DNA of 64,000 nt from Amphiura filiformis (Eukaryota; Echinodermata; Ophiuroidea; Amphilepidida; Amphiuridae), in assembly GCF_039555335.1 (NCBI RefSeq), contig NW_027305510.1, positions 620,001 to 684,000 on the forward strand, in the 5' to 3' direction. The notes under the pieces are model-generated. The model made no database searches. It was not told the DNA's origin and saw nothing but the letters and a program-made list of their open reading frames with translations. Below, piece by piece: positions 13,201 through 24,537 of this stretch. The first letter of the stretch is position 1. Each line of letters starts with the position of its first letter. The translations under genes and the position numbers were made by a program.

Positions 13201-15475
13201 GAGGAAAAGCCAACGATCAATTGAAAATTGATTCTTTCGCATTGAAGACATACATTTTTTTTCCAAAAAAACCAAAACATTTTAGGTGTTTTGGTGAAAA
13301 AATTTATATCTTCAATGGTCGTGCATCTTGAATTCGCAATCAAAAAAAGGTGGCGACGTTACGTTTTTCCAAAGTCAACTCCAATTAAATTATGATATCT
13401 CTGCCAAGCAATAAGTTACTATCATGCTTGTGGTCTCATTTTATTGCTAAATAAAATGCACTTTCAACCCTCTAAAAAGAAATTCTTTAGCCTTTGTAAT
13501 ACTGACACTGTGCTTCATAGAATTCAGAATGGGCAGGGTGGCGGAGGTGGGGGATGTGGTACACACAAACTCTATGGGATTGATATTTTAGTGCATAATC
13601 TGCTTCTGTAAAGGCTGTAAATTGGATTTGGACTCTATTTAGCATCTAAAATACTCATGACCTTACAGCTAAACACTTCTACTAATAGTTTTTAATCATT
13701 TATGATTGGTTTAGTCTAGAAAATACAAACTTTTCATATACAAAACTACCCGTTTTCATATTAAACACTGTAGTAGGTAATGCGGATGTTACTGTAAAAT
13801 TTTAATTACCTATCGTATCAAAGTCGAAGTATATTTTCTGAAGGGAAATTTAATGAGGAATCTAAATATGGACTTAATTTTTCTGTATGGGTTAGCAAAA
13901 TGTTTTAGTTCAAAATATGTCAAATTGTAAAAAATTCCAACATACTTTGGGACACCCTGTATTCCGAGATTACTTAAGACAGCGTTCAAGCTTTGACTTA
14001 CGTTTGGCGGACAAACCGTGAAAAAAGTATTTAGGGGTGAAAACAGTCAAAATTCTTAATTACTTAAATGTTATTAGGGGTAAAATGTGACATATTTTCA
14101 GATTTTGGCACTAAAACCCCTTATTTTTCACTGATTTTGAGAAAATTCATTTTTGGTCCAATTTTGGCGAAAATGGCCGTTTTGGGGTGACAAAAATTTT
14201 TACTTGCTAATTTCTTGTGAGTGTATGAACATGAAAACTATCAAATAGTGCCTAATTTTCTATGCTAATTGTGTAACAAGGGTACAACTGTGATATTAAA
14301 AGCATTGAATGGGATCAATATTTCTTTATTTTCGTAGCAGGGGTAGAAACTCAAAGGTTCGGGTGACAATTGATTTGGAAAAAAGTATAGGCCTAATATT
14401 TGCCTCATTTTCGATTTGAAAATGCCATATCTCCACAATGGATGTTTAAAATAAAGAAGTTGCCCTATTCTTTATAATGCTTTAGATACCCGGAACGTTA
14501 CGTTTAAAGCAATTGAATTTATACAATAATATTGAAAACGTGTCCAAACGATAGGAAATGGGCCGTCATGGTCATTTCACAAATTTTCCACTCTTTCAAA
14601 CTCAAATTTTACACAATAATACTAGTGTCAAAATGGTCCACCAAATGGCTTCAATTAGGTCTTCATTTTGCAAAAGTTTCTCACTTCTGAGGGGGGCACG
14701 CGCACATCCCCTTCAGACACTAGTCCGAATAATCAGTCCCAGAACAAAATATTAATTTCTGACATAATCGTGTTCTGGGTCTGAACTGTTTCCATATGAA
14801 ATCTTGATGGCAAATTGGACAAAAGAAGCACATGGTTCTACTTGACAGCTTTTTAATCCCTATTCATGTTACGTGAATCATGCTATTGTGGACCATCCTT
14901 CTGATACTTGAGTGTTTGGACAAGCGGAACGGTCTTTTGTCTACCTCTCTGTTTGTAAACACGAATAGGAAAGATAGCGTAATAGTACGGCACTACTCAG
15001 ACACCCCCTGCGTCGCGCAAGCGCGAAGGGATGACATCTTCATGGCCATATGGTTCGTCGCCCTCTAGAAATCTCATGTATTTTGTGCCCCCCGTATTTT
15101 TTCTCTCTGCTCTGGATCGATCCGCTTGTTCTTAAAAACCTGGCCTGGGTTTTCTGGCATGTATGACTGAATATCATTGACAGTAGATGAAGATTGAGCT
15201 TTGTTTCGCAGAATGCAGCCTGTATTGATATAATCATAGGATAATGCATGCATCATGATCACCGATCAAACTTGATTTATGTTGATAAGCTTAAAAATTG
15301 GTGCAAAATTATGCAACCATTCCTGATTCAGTTCAGTTTTGCACATCACAATTCACATTTCACAAAACTATCATGGAATCGTTGTCATGGTTCCCATCAA
15401 TCACTAAATACTTACCCCTTCATTGTATATTTTGTTGACTTTTTTCAATCTGATATCAAGCACTGGTTGAGACAT
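4133..15475 (-). CDS. VPS26C: VPS26C (DSCR3) gene: retriever subunit, whole coding span, seven exons
   Basis: VPS26C is the arrestin-fold subunit of retriever, the endosomal cargo-recycling complex with VPS35L and VPS29 that works with the CCC complex. Joining 15475-15416, 12665-12522, 11529-11380, 10940-10785, 9616-9439, 5893-5768 and 4215-4133 gives 298 codons plus TGA with no frame break; the human protein is close to this length (297). Every junction has GT donor and AG acceptor on the minus strand. Diagnostic segments are VQHQGITLTVDGSVNLQL, YETYHGVFVNVQ, QLVRVETCGCAEGYARD, VCRGLTIPIYMVFPRLFTC and TENFPIKL, all in the expected order. Identification rests on remembered family sequence, not a search. 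The gene is odd in having partial copies of three exons (near 5.5, 11.0 and 11.3 kb). The upstream flank is only about 580 bp before the 48-bp array begins. Confidence 0.93.
4230..4620. repeat. Degenerate palindrome-like repeat in VPS26C intron 6
   Basis: Contains aaaatctacactccccctgtg and related blocks (cttcccctgtggaagatatt, tccactatgggagtggactt) resembling the family A MITE interior but more diverged. A short GA run is at 4505-4520. The rest of 4620-5050 shows nothing I recognise. Confidence 0.4.
5053..5240. mobile_element. Foldback MITE in VPS26C intron 6
   Basis: Ends aatttggttcaccc and aggtgaaccaaatt are inverted, with further pairing of ggtagtgacgtcaatg and cgtacgtcactatcg. The interior is GC-rich and contains CRE-like tgacgtca. 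Confidence 0.65.
5257..5441. mobile_element. Family A palindromic MITE, copy 1
   Basis: Starts gggctattccagttgaaatc and ends with the inverted gattttaactggaatagtcc. The interior has the family blocks ggaagacatcaccttaatct and gtgtgagagattaagttcat. It lies in VPS26C intron 6. Confidence 0.85.
5472..5590 (-). pseudogene. Partial tandem copies of VPS26C exon 6
   Basis: 5472-5564 repeats the 3' part of exon 6 with its donor (minus frame VCRGLTIPIYMVFSRLFTC, then NFKVGK into intron). A further short copy of the exon end and donor lies at 5566-5590. The copy has no 5' exon part or acceptor of its own. The first copy differs from the true exon at P to S in the MVFPRLF motif. Only 5768-5893 has both splice sites and the full exon, so I take it as the functional one. 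Confidence 0.85.
5621..5717. mobile_element. Perfect 45-bp hairpin
   Basis: Left arm 5621-5665 (aacaattagtgggtttttag...) and right arm 5673-5717 are exact reverse complements by eye, with a 7-nt loop (cactgtt). It is inserted among the partial exon 6 copies in VPS26C intron 6. This is probably a very young MITE or snap-back element. Confidence 0.9.
5768..5893 (-). CDS. VPS26C: VPS26C exon 6
   Basis: Acceptor ttttcag before 5893 and donor gtaagtg at 5761-5767. Reads TEIQNIQIGEGDVCRGL then TIPIYMVFPRLFTC and TSNFKV, the most conserved block of the C-terminal arrestin domain. It completes the codon left by exon 5 (GAT G + CT). Confidence 0.95.
8631..8803. mobile_element. Foldback MITE in VPS26C intron 5
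   Basis: Left end tgtcttgtctcaagttgaga and right end tctcaacttgaggcaagaca are inverted repeats. Inner blocks gtgccgtcagtg and cactgcggcatc pair imperfectly. Confidence 0.75.
8866..8938 (+). repeat. Short dispersed repeat (also at 41128-41205)
   Basis: The block gatttatagtatgctatgca with caggcacaac recurs as gatttatagtgcgttacgca with caggcagaac near 41.13 kb, where it sits inside a family A MITE. It may be a SINE fragment; no tRNA box is clear. Confidence 0.45.
9439..9616 (-). CDS. VPS26C: VPS26C exon 5
   Basis: Acceptor cttttacag before 9616 and donor gtaagtga at 9431-9438. Reads KGGLPKFCVKGRLDSAVCC, PLTGHVVIEQCDAPIKSVE and then QLVRVETCGCAEGYARD. The last segment is nearly invariant in VPS26C and separates it from VPS26A/B. 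Confidence 0.95.
9646..10082. mobile_element. Foldback/MITE family B, copy 1
   Basis: The core holds inverted arms gacaaaataatgcacttgcg and cgcgtgcattattttgtcta around a GC-rich turn (cacccttcggggctcg). Outer parts (gagaaccaatcagagcaagc, tatttggttctattttcc) recur in opposite orientation at 53380-53745, and the outer part also at 56391-56515. Confidence 0.7.
10085..10215 (+). mobile_element. Short tRNA-like SINE fragment
   Basis: A-box-like taggctaatggttagg and B-box-like aaggttcaattcctgg occur at tRNA-like spacing, followed by a short unique tail. The stems do not pair well enough for a gene. It lies in VPS26C intron 4. Confidence 0.5.
10785..10940 (-). CDS. VPS26C: VPS26C exon 4
   Basis: Acceptor ctattacag before 10940 and donor gtaagtatc at 10776-10784, 52 codons in phase 0. 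Reads YTIKVEMKRPLLAKDLGKT, VEFILEYKDQKEKAQPKAVP and FTITPESLQNVKD. The family has YTIRCDMKRSLLAKDL and DFTITPETLQNVKE at the same place. Confidence 0.95.
10870..11228 (-). repeat. Three tandem ~120-bp units carrying the 5' part of VPS26C exon 4 and its acceptor
   Basis: Units begin near 10870, 10993 and 11113. Each contains aaataaactctactgttttn, the start of the exon, tggtatactgtaatagaaag (the acceptor on the minus strand) and gtggtcaatgtttatgcc or its variant. The first unit is the real exon. The two extra units (10993-11228) carry acceptor-plus-exon-start without a donor, so they act as potential decoy 3' splice sites. Confidence 0.9.
11228..11336 (-). pseudogene. Partial tandem copy of VPS26C exon 3 with its donor
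   Basis: Repeats ataatctggtattgctctna, the donor region atatcatacctggacattaa and the exon end up to tttgttaactttgggttt. The exon 5' half and the acceptor are missing. The functional exon is 11380-11529. Confidence 0.88.
11380..11529 (-). CDS. VPS26C: VPS26C exon 3
   Basis: Acceptor tttttacag before 11529 and donor gtatgatat at 11371-11379, 50 codons in phase 0. Reads PIQLLNYIVPVSKPGKIPAG, KTEIPFELPLKPKVNKSL and YETYHGVFVNVQ, a good match to the end of the N-terminal arrestin lobe. Confidence 0.95.
11987..12240 (+). repeat. Dispersed repeat C, copy 1
   Basis: Shares long blocks with 14720-14962: gggtctgaactgtttccc, gaaatcttgatggcaaa, cacagctttttaatcccc and cttttgtctacctctctgtt. Both copies are in VPS26C introns (2 and 1) in the same orientation. 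No terminal repeats are evident. Confidence 0.7.
12522..12665 (-). CDS. VPS26C: VPS26C exon 2
   Basis: Acceptor taatattcag before 12665 and donor gtaagtaac at 12513-12521, 48 codons in phase 0. Reads DTLAGVVVVASKSD, VQHQGITLTVDGSVNLQL and SSKSVGLFEAFYNSLK. It corresponds to the first beta strands of the arrestin fold. Confidence 0.95.
12925..13335. mobile_element. Single arm related to the foldback element at 2.0-2.7 kb
   Basis: Shares agtacatcagacatatcgaa-type sequence, tgatatcaaataatttt, aaaatttgatatttttcac, aacagtcctcgaagtaaa and tgtatgtagctgggaggaaa with the earlier copy. Located in VPS26C intron 1. Confidence 0.6.
13336..14719. other. VPS26C intron 1, no feature recognised
   Basis: AT-rich and without convincing exons. 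Short open frames here have no family resemblance. Confidence 0.5.
14720..14962 (+). repeat. Dispersed repeat C, copy 2
   Basis: Second copy of the repeat at 11987-12240 (gggtctgaactgtttcca, gaaatcttgatggcaaat, ggtcttttgtctacctctct). It is diverged, with several small indels. Confidence 0.7.
15416..15475 (-). CDS. VPS26C: VPS26C exon 1 (start codon)
   Basis: ATG at 15473-15475 begins MSQPVLDIRLKKVNKIYNEG and runs into donor gtaagtatt (15407-15415) in phase 0, joining exon 2 (DTLAG). The human start is MGTALDIKIKRANKVYHAGE, so length and pattern agree. No upstream in-frame extension is needed. The 5' leader and promoter should lie in 15476-16055; I see no TATA box that I can defend. Confidence 0.9.
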
Positions 15476-16055
15476 TGTGTTGATGTCTTGTGATCACTGC
15501 ACTTGGATGTTTGTTGTTTGTTGACCCCGGAAGTGCAGCTGCCTGATGAAAACATACAAACGACTGCAATCAAAGACTACGTTAACAAAAGCTTCTTTTA
15601 AAAGGGAAAATGATGAGTACTAGTTGTGAACAGATGGGAGCCGCAGTTTATTCTTTTTGACGGCGGTGTTCATTCATTAAAGCCATAATGTACGATCTTA
15701 TAATATGAAATTGGTTAATTTTTTTCAAACCTGTTTTTTTTGCATATTTGTAATGTCTACACATGTCCCAACTTGCACTTAAATGGAATCGGCCAAATTT
15801 GTTGCCTTTGTAGGTCAACAGAGCAAAGTTCAATATATTATCATAATTTAAAAAGTATGATAATATGTCCTCCCATAGAACTGCATGTTAAGGCCAAAAT
15901 ATCCAGTGGGGTTCTTTCACTTTACCTTGTTATTTCAACTTGAAATGGACAGCAACCCTTCCCAACAGTTATTACTAATATCATAGTATTTCAACACGTT
16001 TTGAATAAAGAATAACAAAATTCAAATTTGACGGAAATCGTACATTAAGGCTTGA
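15476..16055. other. VPS26C upstream flank, presumed promoter
   Basis: This 580-bp stretch separates the VPS26C start codon from the 48-bp array. It includes a locally GC-richer piece (gaccccggaagtgcagctgc at about 15523) that contains the ETS-like core ccggaagt, common in housekeeping promoters. The rest is AT-rich. Confidence 0.4.
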
Positions 16056-17204
16056 TTGTCAAACCCGTACACCAAATGACTTTAATTGCATGGGCCTTCC
16101 TTTATTTTGTGTCAAACTGTACACCAAATGACTTCAATTGGGCATTCCTTTATTTTGTGTCAAACTGTACACCAAATGACTTCAATTGAGCCTTCCTTTA
16201 TTTTGTGTCAAACTGTACACCAAATGACTTCAATTGGGCCTTTCTTCATTTTGTGTCAAACCGTAGGCCTACACCAAATGACTTCAATTGGGCCTTCCTT
16301 CATTTTGTGTCAAACCATACACCAAATGACTTCAATTGGGCCTTCCTTCATTTTGTGTCAAACCGTACACCAAATGACTTCAATTGGGCATTCCTTTATT
16401 TTGTGTTAAACCGTACACCAAATGACTTCATTTGGGACTTCCTTTATTTTGTGTAAAACCGTACACCAAATGACTTCAATTGGGCCTTCCTTCATTTTGT
16501 GTCAAATAGTACACCAAATGACTTCAATTGGGCCTTCCTTTATTTTGTGTCAAACTGTACAGCAAATGACTTCAATTGGGCTTTCCTTTATTTTGTGTCA
16601 AACCGTGCACCAAATGATTTCAATTGGGCCATCCTTTATTTTGTGTTAAACAGTACACCAAATGACTTCAGTTGGGCCTTCCTTTATTTTGTGTCAACTG
16701 TACACTAAATGATTTCAATTGGGCCTTCCTTCATTTTGTGTCAAATAGTACACCAAATGACTTCAATTAGGCCTTCCTTTATTTTGTGTCAACCCGTACA
16801 CCAAGTGATTTCAATTGGGCCTTCCTTCATTTTGTGTCAAACCGTACACATGATTTCAATTGGGCCTTCCTTGATTTTGTGTCAAACAGTACACCAAATG
16901 ACTTCTATCATGTCTATTGGGCCTTCCTTTATTTTGTGTCAAACCGTACACCAAATGACTTCATTTGGGCCTTCCTTCATTTTGTGTCAAACCGTACACC
17001 AAATGACTTCAATTGGGCCTTCCTTCATTTTGTGTCAAATAGTACACCAAATGACTTCAATTGGGCCTTCCTTTATTTTGTGTCAACCCGTACACCAAGT
17101 GATTTCAATAGGGCCTTCCTTTATTTTGTGTCAAACCGTACACCAAATGATTTCAATTGGGCCATCCTTTATTTTGTGTTAAACAGTACACCAAATGACT
17201 TCAG

Positions 17205-18463
17205 TTGGGCCTTCCTTTATTTTGTGTCAACTGTACACTAAATGACTTCAATTGGGCCTTCCTTCATTTTGTGTCAAACCATACACCAAATGACTTCAGT
17301 TGGGCCTTCCTTCATTTTGTATCAAACCATACACCAAATGACTTCAATTGGGCCTTCCTTCATTTTGTGTCAAACCATACACCAAATGACTTCAATTGGG
17401 CCTTCCTTCATTTTGTGTCAAACCATACACCAAATGACTTCAGTTGGGCCTTCCTTCATTTTGTATCAAACCATACACCAAATGACTTCAATTGGACCTT
17501 CCTTCATTTTGTGTCAAACCATACACCAATGACTTCAATTGGGCCTTCCTTCATTTTGTGTCAACCATACACCAAATGATTTCAATTGGGCCTTCCTTCA
17601 TTTTGTGTCAAACCATACACCAAATGACTTCAATTGGGCCTTCCTTCATTTTGTATCAAGTGATTTGAATTGGGCCTTCCTTTCTGTCAAACCGTACACC
17701 AAATGATTTTAATTGGGCCTTTCTTCATTTTGTGTCAAACCGTACACCAAATGATTTTAATTGGGCCTTCCTTCATTTTGTGTCACATAGTACACCAAAT
17801 GACTTCAATTGGGCCTTCCTTTATTTTGTGTCAACCCGTACACCAAGTGATTTCAACAGGGCCTTCCTTTATTTTGTGTCAAACCGTACACCAAATGATT
17901 TCAATTGGGCCTTCCTTCATTTTGTGTCAAATAGTACACCAAATGACTTCAATTGGGCCTTCCTTTATTTTGTGTCAACCCGTACACCAAGTGATTTCAA
18001 TAGGGCCTTCCTTTATTTTGTGTTAACCCGTACACCAATTGATTTCAATAGGGCCTTCCTTTATTTTGTGTCAAACCGTACACCAAATGACTTCAATTGG
18101 CCCTTCCTTTATTTTGTGTCAAACCATACACCAAATGACTTCAATTGGGCCTTCCTTCATTTTGTGTCAAACCGTACACCAAATGACTTCAATTGGGCCT
18201 TCCTTTATTTTGTGTCAAACAGTACACCAAATGACTTCAATTGGGCCTTCCTTCATTTTGTGTCAAACCGTACACCAAATGACTTCAATTGGGCCTTCCT
18301 TCATTTTGTGTCAACCATACACCAAATGATTTCAATTGGGCCTTCCTTCATTTTGTGTCAAACAGTACACCAAATGACTTCAATTGGGTCTTCATTCATT
18401 TTGTGTCAAATAGTACACCAAATGACTTCAATTGGGCCTTCCTTCATTAGTGTCAAACAGTAG
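17205..18463. repeat. Higher-order repeat segment, first copy (pairs with 19939-21191)
   Basis: Matching variant units recur at a constant offset of 2734 bp: units at 17205, 17242 and 17670 recur at 19939, 19976 and 20404, including shared rare changes (gtatcaagtgatttgaattg, gtcacatagtacacc). Near its right end the second copy has a local deletion (cataccatac region near 20868). Confidence 0.85.
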
Positions 18464-21400
18464 GCCCTACACCAAGTGACTTCAATTGGGTCTTCATTCA
18501 TTTTGTGTCAAATAGTACACCAAATGACTTCAATTGGGCCTTCCTTCATTAGTGTCAAACCGTACACCAAGTGATTTCAATTGGGCCTTCCTTCATTTTG
18601 TATCAAGTGATTTCAATTGGGCCTTCCTTTCTGTCAAACCGTACACCAAATGATTTTAATTGGGCCTTTCTTCATTTTGTGTCAAACCGTACACCAAATG
18701 ATTTTAATTGGGCCTTCCTTCATTTTGTGTCAAATAGTACACCAAATGACTTCAATTGGGCCTTCCTTTATTTTGTGTCAAACTGTACAGCAAATGACTT
18801 CAATTGGGCTTTCCTTTATTTTGTGTCAAACCGTGCACCAAATGATTTCAATTGGGCCATCCTTTATTTTGTGTTAAACAGTACACCAAATGACTTCAGT
18901 TGGGCCTTCCTTTATTTTGTGTCAACTGTACACTAAATGACTTCAATTGGGCCTTCCTTCATTTTGTGTCAAACTATACACCAAATGACTTCAGTTGGGC
19001 CTTCCTTCATTTTGTATCAAACCATACACCAAATGACTTCAATTATTGGACCTTCCTTCATTTTGTGTCAAACCATACACCAATGACTTCAATTGGGCCT
19101 TCCTTCATTTTGTGTCAACCATACACCAAATGATTTCAATTGGGCCTTCCTTCATTTTGTGTCAAACCATACACCAAATGACTTCAATTGGGCCTTCCTT
19201 CATTTTGTATCAAGTGATTTGAATTGGGCCTTCCTTTCTGTCAAACCGTACACCAAATGATTTTAATTGGGCCTTCCTTCATTTTGTGTCAAATAGTACA
19301 CCAAATGACTTCAATTGGGCCTTCCTTCATTTTGTGTCAAACCGTACACCAAATGACTTCAATTGGGCCTTCCTTTATTTTGTGTCAACCCGTACACCAA
19401 GTGATTTCAATAGGGCCTTCCTTTATTTTGTGTCAAACCGTACACCAAATGATTTCAATTGGGCCTTCCTTCATTTTGTGTCAAATAGTACACCAAATGA
19501 CTTCAATTAGGCCTTCCTTTATTTTGTGTCAACCCGTACACCAAGTGATTTCAATTGGGCCTTCCTTCATTTTGTGTCAAACCGTACACCAAATGATTTC
19601 AATTGGGCCTTCCTTGATTTTGTGTCAAACAGTACACCAAATGACTTCTATTGGGCCTTCCTTTATTTTGTGTCAAACCGTACACCAAATGACTTCATTT
19701 GGGCCTTCCTTCATTTTGTGTCAAACCGTACACCAAATGACTTCAATTGGGCCTTCCTTCATTTTGTGTCAAATAGTACACCAAATGACTTCAATTGGGC
19801 CTTCCTTTATTTTGTGTCAACCCGTACACCAAGTGATTTCAATAGGGCCTTCCTTTATTTTGTGTCAAACCGTACACCAAATGATTTCAATTGGGCCATC
19901 CTTTATTTTGTGTTAAACAGTACACCAAATGACTTCAGTTGGGCCTTCCTTTATTTTGTGTCAACTGTACACTAAATGACTTCAATTGGGCCTTCCTTCA
20001 TTTTGTGTCAAACCATACACCAAATGACTTCAGTTGGGCCTTCCTTCATTTTGTATCAAACCATACACCAAATGACTTCAATTGGGCCTTCCTTCATTTT
20101 GTGTCAAACCATACACCAAATGACTTCAATTGGGCCTTCCTTCATTTTGTGTCAAACCATACACCAAATGACTTCAGTTGGGCCTTCCTTCATTTTGTAT
20201 CAAACCATACACCAAATGACTTCAATTGGACCTTCCTTCATTTTGTGTCAAACCATACACCAATGACTTCAATTGGGCCTTCCTTCATTTTGTGTCAACC
20301 ATACACCAAATGATTTCAATTGGGCCTTCCTTCATTTTGTGTCAAACCATACACCAAATGACTTCAATTGGGCCTTCCTTCATTTTGTATCAAGTGATTT
20401 GAATTGGGCCTTCCTTTCTGTCAAACCGTACACCAAATGATTTTAATTGGGCCTTTCTTCATTTTGTGTCAAACCGTACACCAAATGATTTTAATTGGGC
20501 CTTCCTTCATTTTGTGTCACATAGTACACCAAATGACTTCAATTGGGCCTTCCTTTATTTTGTGTCAACCCGTACACCAAGTGATTTCAACAGGGCCTTC
20601 CTTTATTTTGTGTCAAACCGTACACCAAATGATTTCAATTGGGCCTTCCTTCATTTTGTGTCAAATAGTACACCAAATGACTTCAATTGGGCCTTCCTTT
20701 ATTTTGTGTCAAAATGTACACCAAATGATTTCAATAGGGCCTTCCTTTATTTTGTGTTAACCCGTACACCAATTGATTTCAATAGGGCCTTCCTTTATTT
20801 TGTGTCAAACCGTACACCAAATGACTTCAATTGGCCCTTCCTTTATTTTGTGTCAAACCATACAAACTTTAATTGGGTCTTCCTTCATTTTGTGTCAAAC
20901 CGTACACCAAATGACTTCAATTGGGCCTTCCTTTATTTTGTGTCAAACAGTACACCAAATGACTTCAATTGGGCCTTCCTTCATTTTGTGTCAAACCGTA
21001 CACCAAATGACTTCAATTGGGCCTTCCTTCATTTTGTGTCAACCATACACCAAATGATTTCAATTGGGCCTTCCTTCATTTTGTGTCAAACAGTACACCA
21101 AATGACTTCAATTGGGTCTTCATTCATTTTGTGTCAAATAGTACACCAAATGACTTCAATTGGGCCTTCCTTCATTAGTGTCAAACAGTAGGCCCTACAC
21201 CAAGTGACTTCAATTGGGTCTTCATTCATTTTGTGTCAAATAGTACACCAAATGACTTCAATTGGGCCTTCCTTCATTAGTGTCAAACCGTACACCAAGT
21301 GATTTCAATTGGGCCTTCCTTCATTTTGTATCAAGTGATTTCAATTGGGCCTTCCTTTCTGTCAAACCGTACACCAAATGATTTTAATTGGGCCTTTCTT

Positions 21401-21910
21401 CATTTTGTGTCAAACCGTACACCAAATGATTTTAATTGGGCCTTCCTTCATTTTGTGTCAAATAGTACACCAAATGACTTCAATTGGGCCTTCCTTTATT
21501 TTGTGTCAACCCGTACACCAAGTGATTTCAATTGGGCCTTCCTTCATTTTGTGTCAAACCGTACACCAAATGATTTCAATTGGGCCTTCCTTCATTTTGT
21601 GTCAAACCGTACACCAAATGACTTCAATTGGGCCTTCCTTTATTTTGTGTCAAACAGTACACCAAATGACTTCAATTGGGCCTTCCTTCATTTTGTGTCA
21701 AACCGTACACCAAATGACTTCAATTGGGCCTTCCTTCATTTTGTGTCAACCATACACCAAATGATTTCAATTGGGCCTTCCTTCATTTTGTGTCAAACAG
21801 TACACCAAATGACTTCAATTGGGTCTTCATTCATTTTGTGTCAAATAGTACACCAAATGACTTCAATTGGGCCTTCCTTCATTAGTGTCAAACAGTAGGC
21901 CCTACACCAA

Positions 21911-23881
21911 GTGACTTCAATTGGGTCTTCATTCATTTTGTGTCAAATAGTACACCAAATGATTTTAATTGGGCCTTCCTTCATTTTGTGTCAAATAGTA
22001 CACCAAATGACTTCAATAGGGCCTTCCTTTATTTTGTGTCAACCCGTACACCAAGTGATTTCAATTGGGCCTTCCTTCATTTTGTGTCAAACCGTACACC
22101 AAATGATTTCAATTGGGCCTTCCTTGATTTTGTGTCAAACAGTACACCAAATGACTTCTATTGGGCCTTCCTTTATTTTGTGTCAAACCGTACACCAAAT
22201 GATTTCAATTGGGCCTTCCTTCATTTTGTATCAAACAGTACACCAAATGACTTCATTTGGGCCTTCCTTCATTTTGTGTCAAATAGTACACCAAATGACT
22301 TCAATTGGGCCTTCCTTTATTTTGTGTCAAACCGTACACCAAATGACTTCAATTGGGTCTTCATTCATTTTGTGTCAAACAGTACACCAAATGACTTCAA
22401 TTGGGCCTTCCTTCATTAGTGTCAAACAGTAGGCCCTACACCAAGTGACTTCAATTGGGTCTTCATTCATTTTGTGTCAAATAGTACACCAAATGACTTC
22501 AATTGGGCCTTCCTTCATTAGTGTCAAACCGTACACCAAGTGATTTCAATTGGGCCTTCCTTTATTTTGTGTCAAACCGTACACCAAATGACTTCAATTG
22601 GGTCTTCATTCATTTTGTGTCAAACAGTACACCAAATGACTTCAATTGGGCCTTCCTTCATTAGTGTCAAACTGTAGGCCCTACACCAAGTGACTTCAAT
22701 TGGGTCTTCATTCATTTTGTGTCAAATAGTACACCAAATGACTTCAATTGGGCCTTCCTTCATTAGTGTCAAACCGTACACCAAGTGATTTCAATTGGGC
22801 CTTCCTTTATTTTGTGTCAAACCGTACACCAAATGACTTCAATTGGGTCTTCATTCATTTTGTGTCAAACAGTACACCAAGTGATTTCAATTGGGCCTTC
22901 CTTTCTGTCAAACCGTACACCAAATGATTTTAATTGGGCCTTTCTTCATTTTGTGTCAAACCGTACACCAAATGATTTTAATTGGGCCTTCCTTCATTTT
23001 GTGTCAAACCGTACACCAAATGATTTCAATTGGGCCTTCCTTCATTTTGTGTCAAACCGTACACCAAATGACTTCAATTGGGCCTTCCTTTATTTTGTGT
23101 CAAACAGTACACCAAATGACTTCAATTGGGCCTTCCTTCATTTTGTGTCAAACCGTACACCAAATGACTTCAATTGGGCCTTCCTTCATTTTGTGTCAAC
23201 CATACACCAAATGATTTCAATTGGGCCTTCCTTCATTTTGTGTCAAACAGTACACCAAATGACTTCAATTGGTCTTCATTCATTTTGTGTCAAATAGTAC
23301 ACCAAATGACTTCAATTGGGCCTTCCTTCATTAGTGTCAAACAGTAGGCCCTACACCAAGTGACTTCAATTGGGTCTTCATTCATTTTGTGTCAAATAGT
23401 ACACCAAATGATTTTAATTGGGCCTTCCTTCATTTTGTGTCAAATAGTACACCAAATGACTTCAATTGGGCCTTCCTTTATTTTGTGTCAACCCGTACAC
23501 CAAGTGATTTCAATTGGGCCTTCCTTCATTTTGTGTCAAACCGTACACCAAATGATTTCAATTGGGCCTTCCTTGATTTTGTGTCAAACAGTACACCAAA
23601 TGACTTCTATTGGGCCTTCCTTTATTTTGTGTCAAACCGTACACCAAATGATTTCAATTGGGCCTTCCTTCATTTTGTATCAAACAGTACACCAAATGAC
23701 TTCATTTGGGCCTTCCTTCATTTTGTGTCAAATAGTACACCAAATGACTTCAATTGGGCCTTCCTTTATTTTGTGTCAAACCGTACACCAAATGACTTCA
23801 ATTGGGTCTTCATTCATTTTGTGTCAAACAGTACACCAAATGACTTCAATTGGGCCTTCCTTCATTAGTGTCATACAGTAG
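21911..23881. repeat. Higher-order repeat of about 1449 bp
   Basis: The stretch 21911-22432 recurs at 23360-23881 (offset 1449) with the same order of unit variants. It is bounded by the agtaggccctacaccaagtg variant, which itself recurs at about 18.46, 21.19, 21.89, 22.43, 22.68, 23.34, 23.88, 24.13, 24.37, 25.33 and 26.30 kb. Confidence 0.85.
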
Positions 23882-24537
23882 GCCCTACACCAAGTGACTT
23901 CAATTGGGTCTTCATTCATTTTGTGTCAAATAGTACACCAAATGACTTCAATTGGGCCTTCCTTCATTAGTGTCAAACCGTACACCAAGTGATTTCAATT
24001 GGGCCTTCCTTTATTTTGTGTCAAACCGTACACCAAATGACTTCAATTGGGTCTTCATTCATTTTGTGTCAAACAGTACACCAAATGACTTCAATTGGGC
24101 CTTCCTTCATTAGTGTCAAACTGTAGGCCCTACACCAAGTGACTTCAATTGGGTCTTCATTCATTTTGTGTCAAATAGTACACCAAATGACTTCAATTGG
24201 GCCTTCCTTCATTAGTGTCAAACCGTACACCAAGTGATTTCAATTGGGCCTTCCTTTATTTTGTGTCAAACCGTACACCAAATGACTTCAATTGGGTCTT
24301 CATTCATTTTGTGTCAAACAGTACACCAAATGACTTCAATTGGGCCTTCCTTCATTAGTGTCAAACTGTAGGCCCTACACCAAGTGACTTCAATTGGGTC
24401 TTCATTCATTTTGTGTCAAACCGTACACCAAATGATTTTAATTGGGCCTTTCTTCATTTTGTGTCAAACCGTACACCAAATGATTTTAATTGGGCCTTCC
24501 TTCATTTTGTGTCAAATAGTACACCAAATGACTTCAA

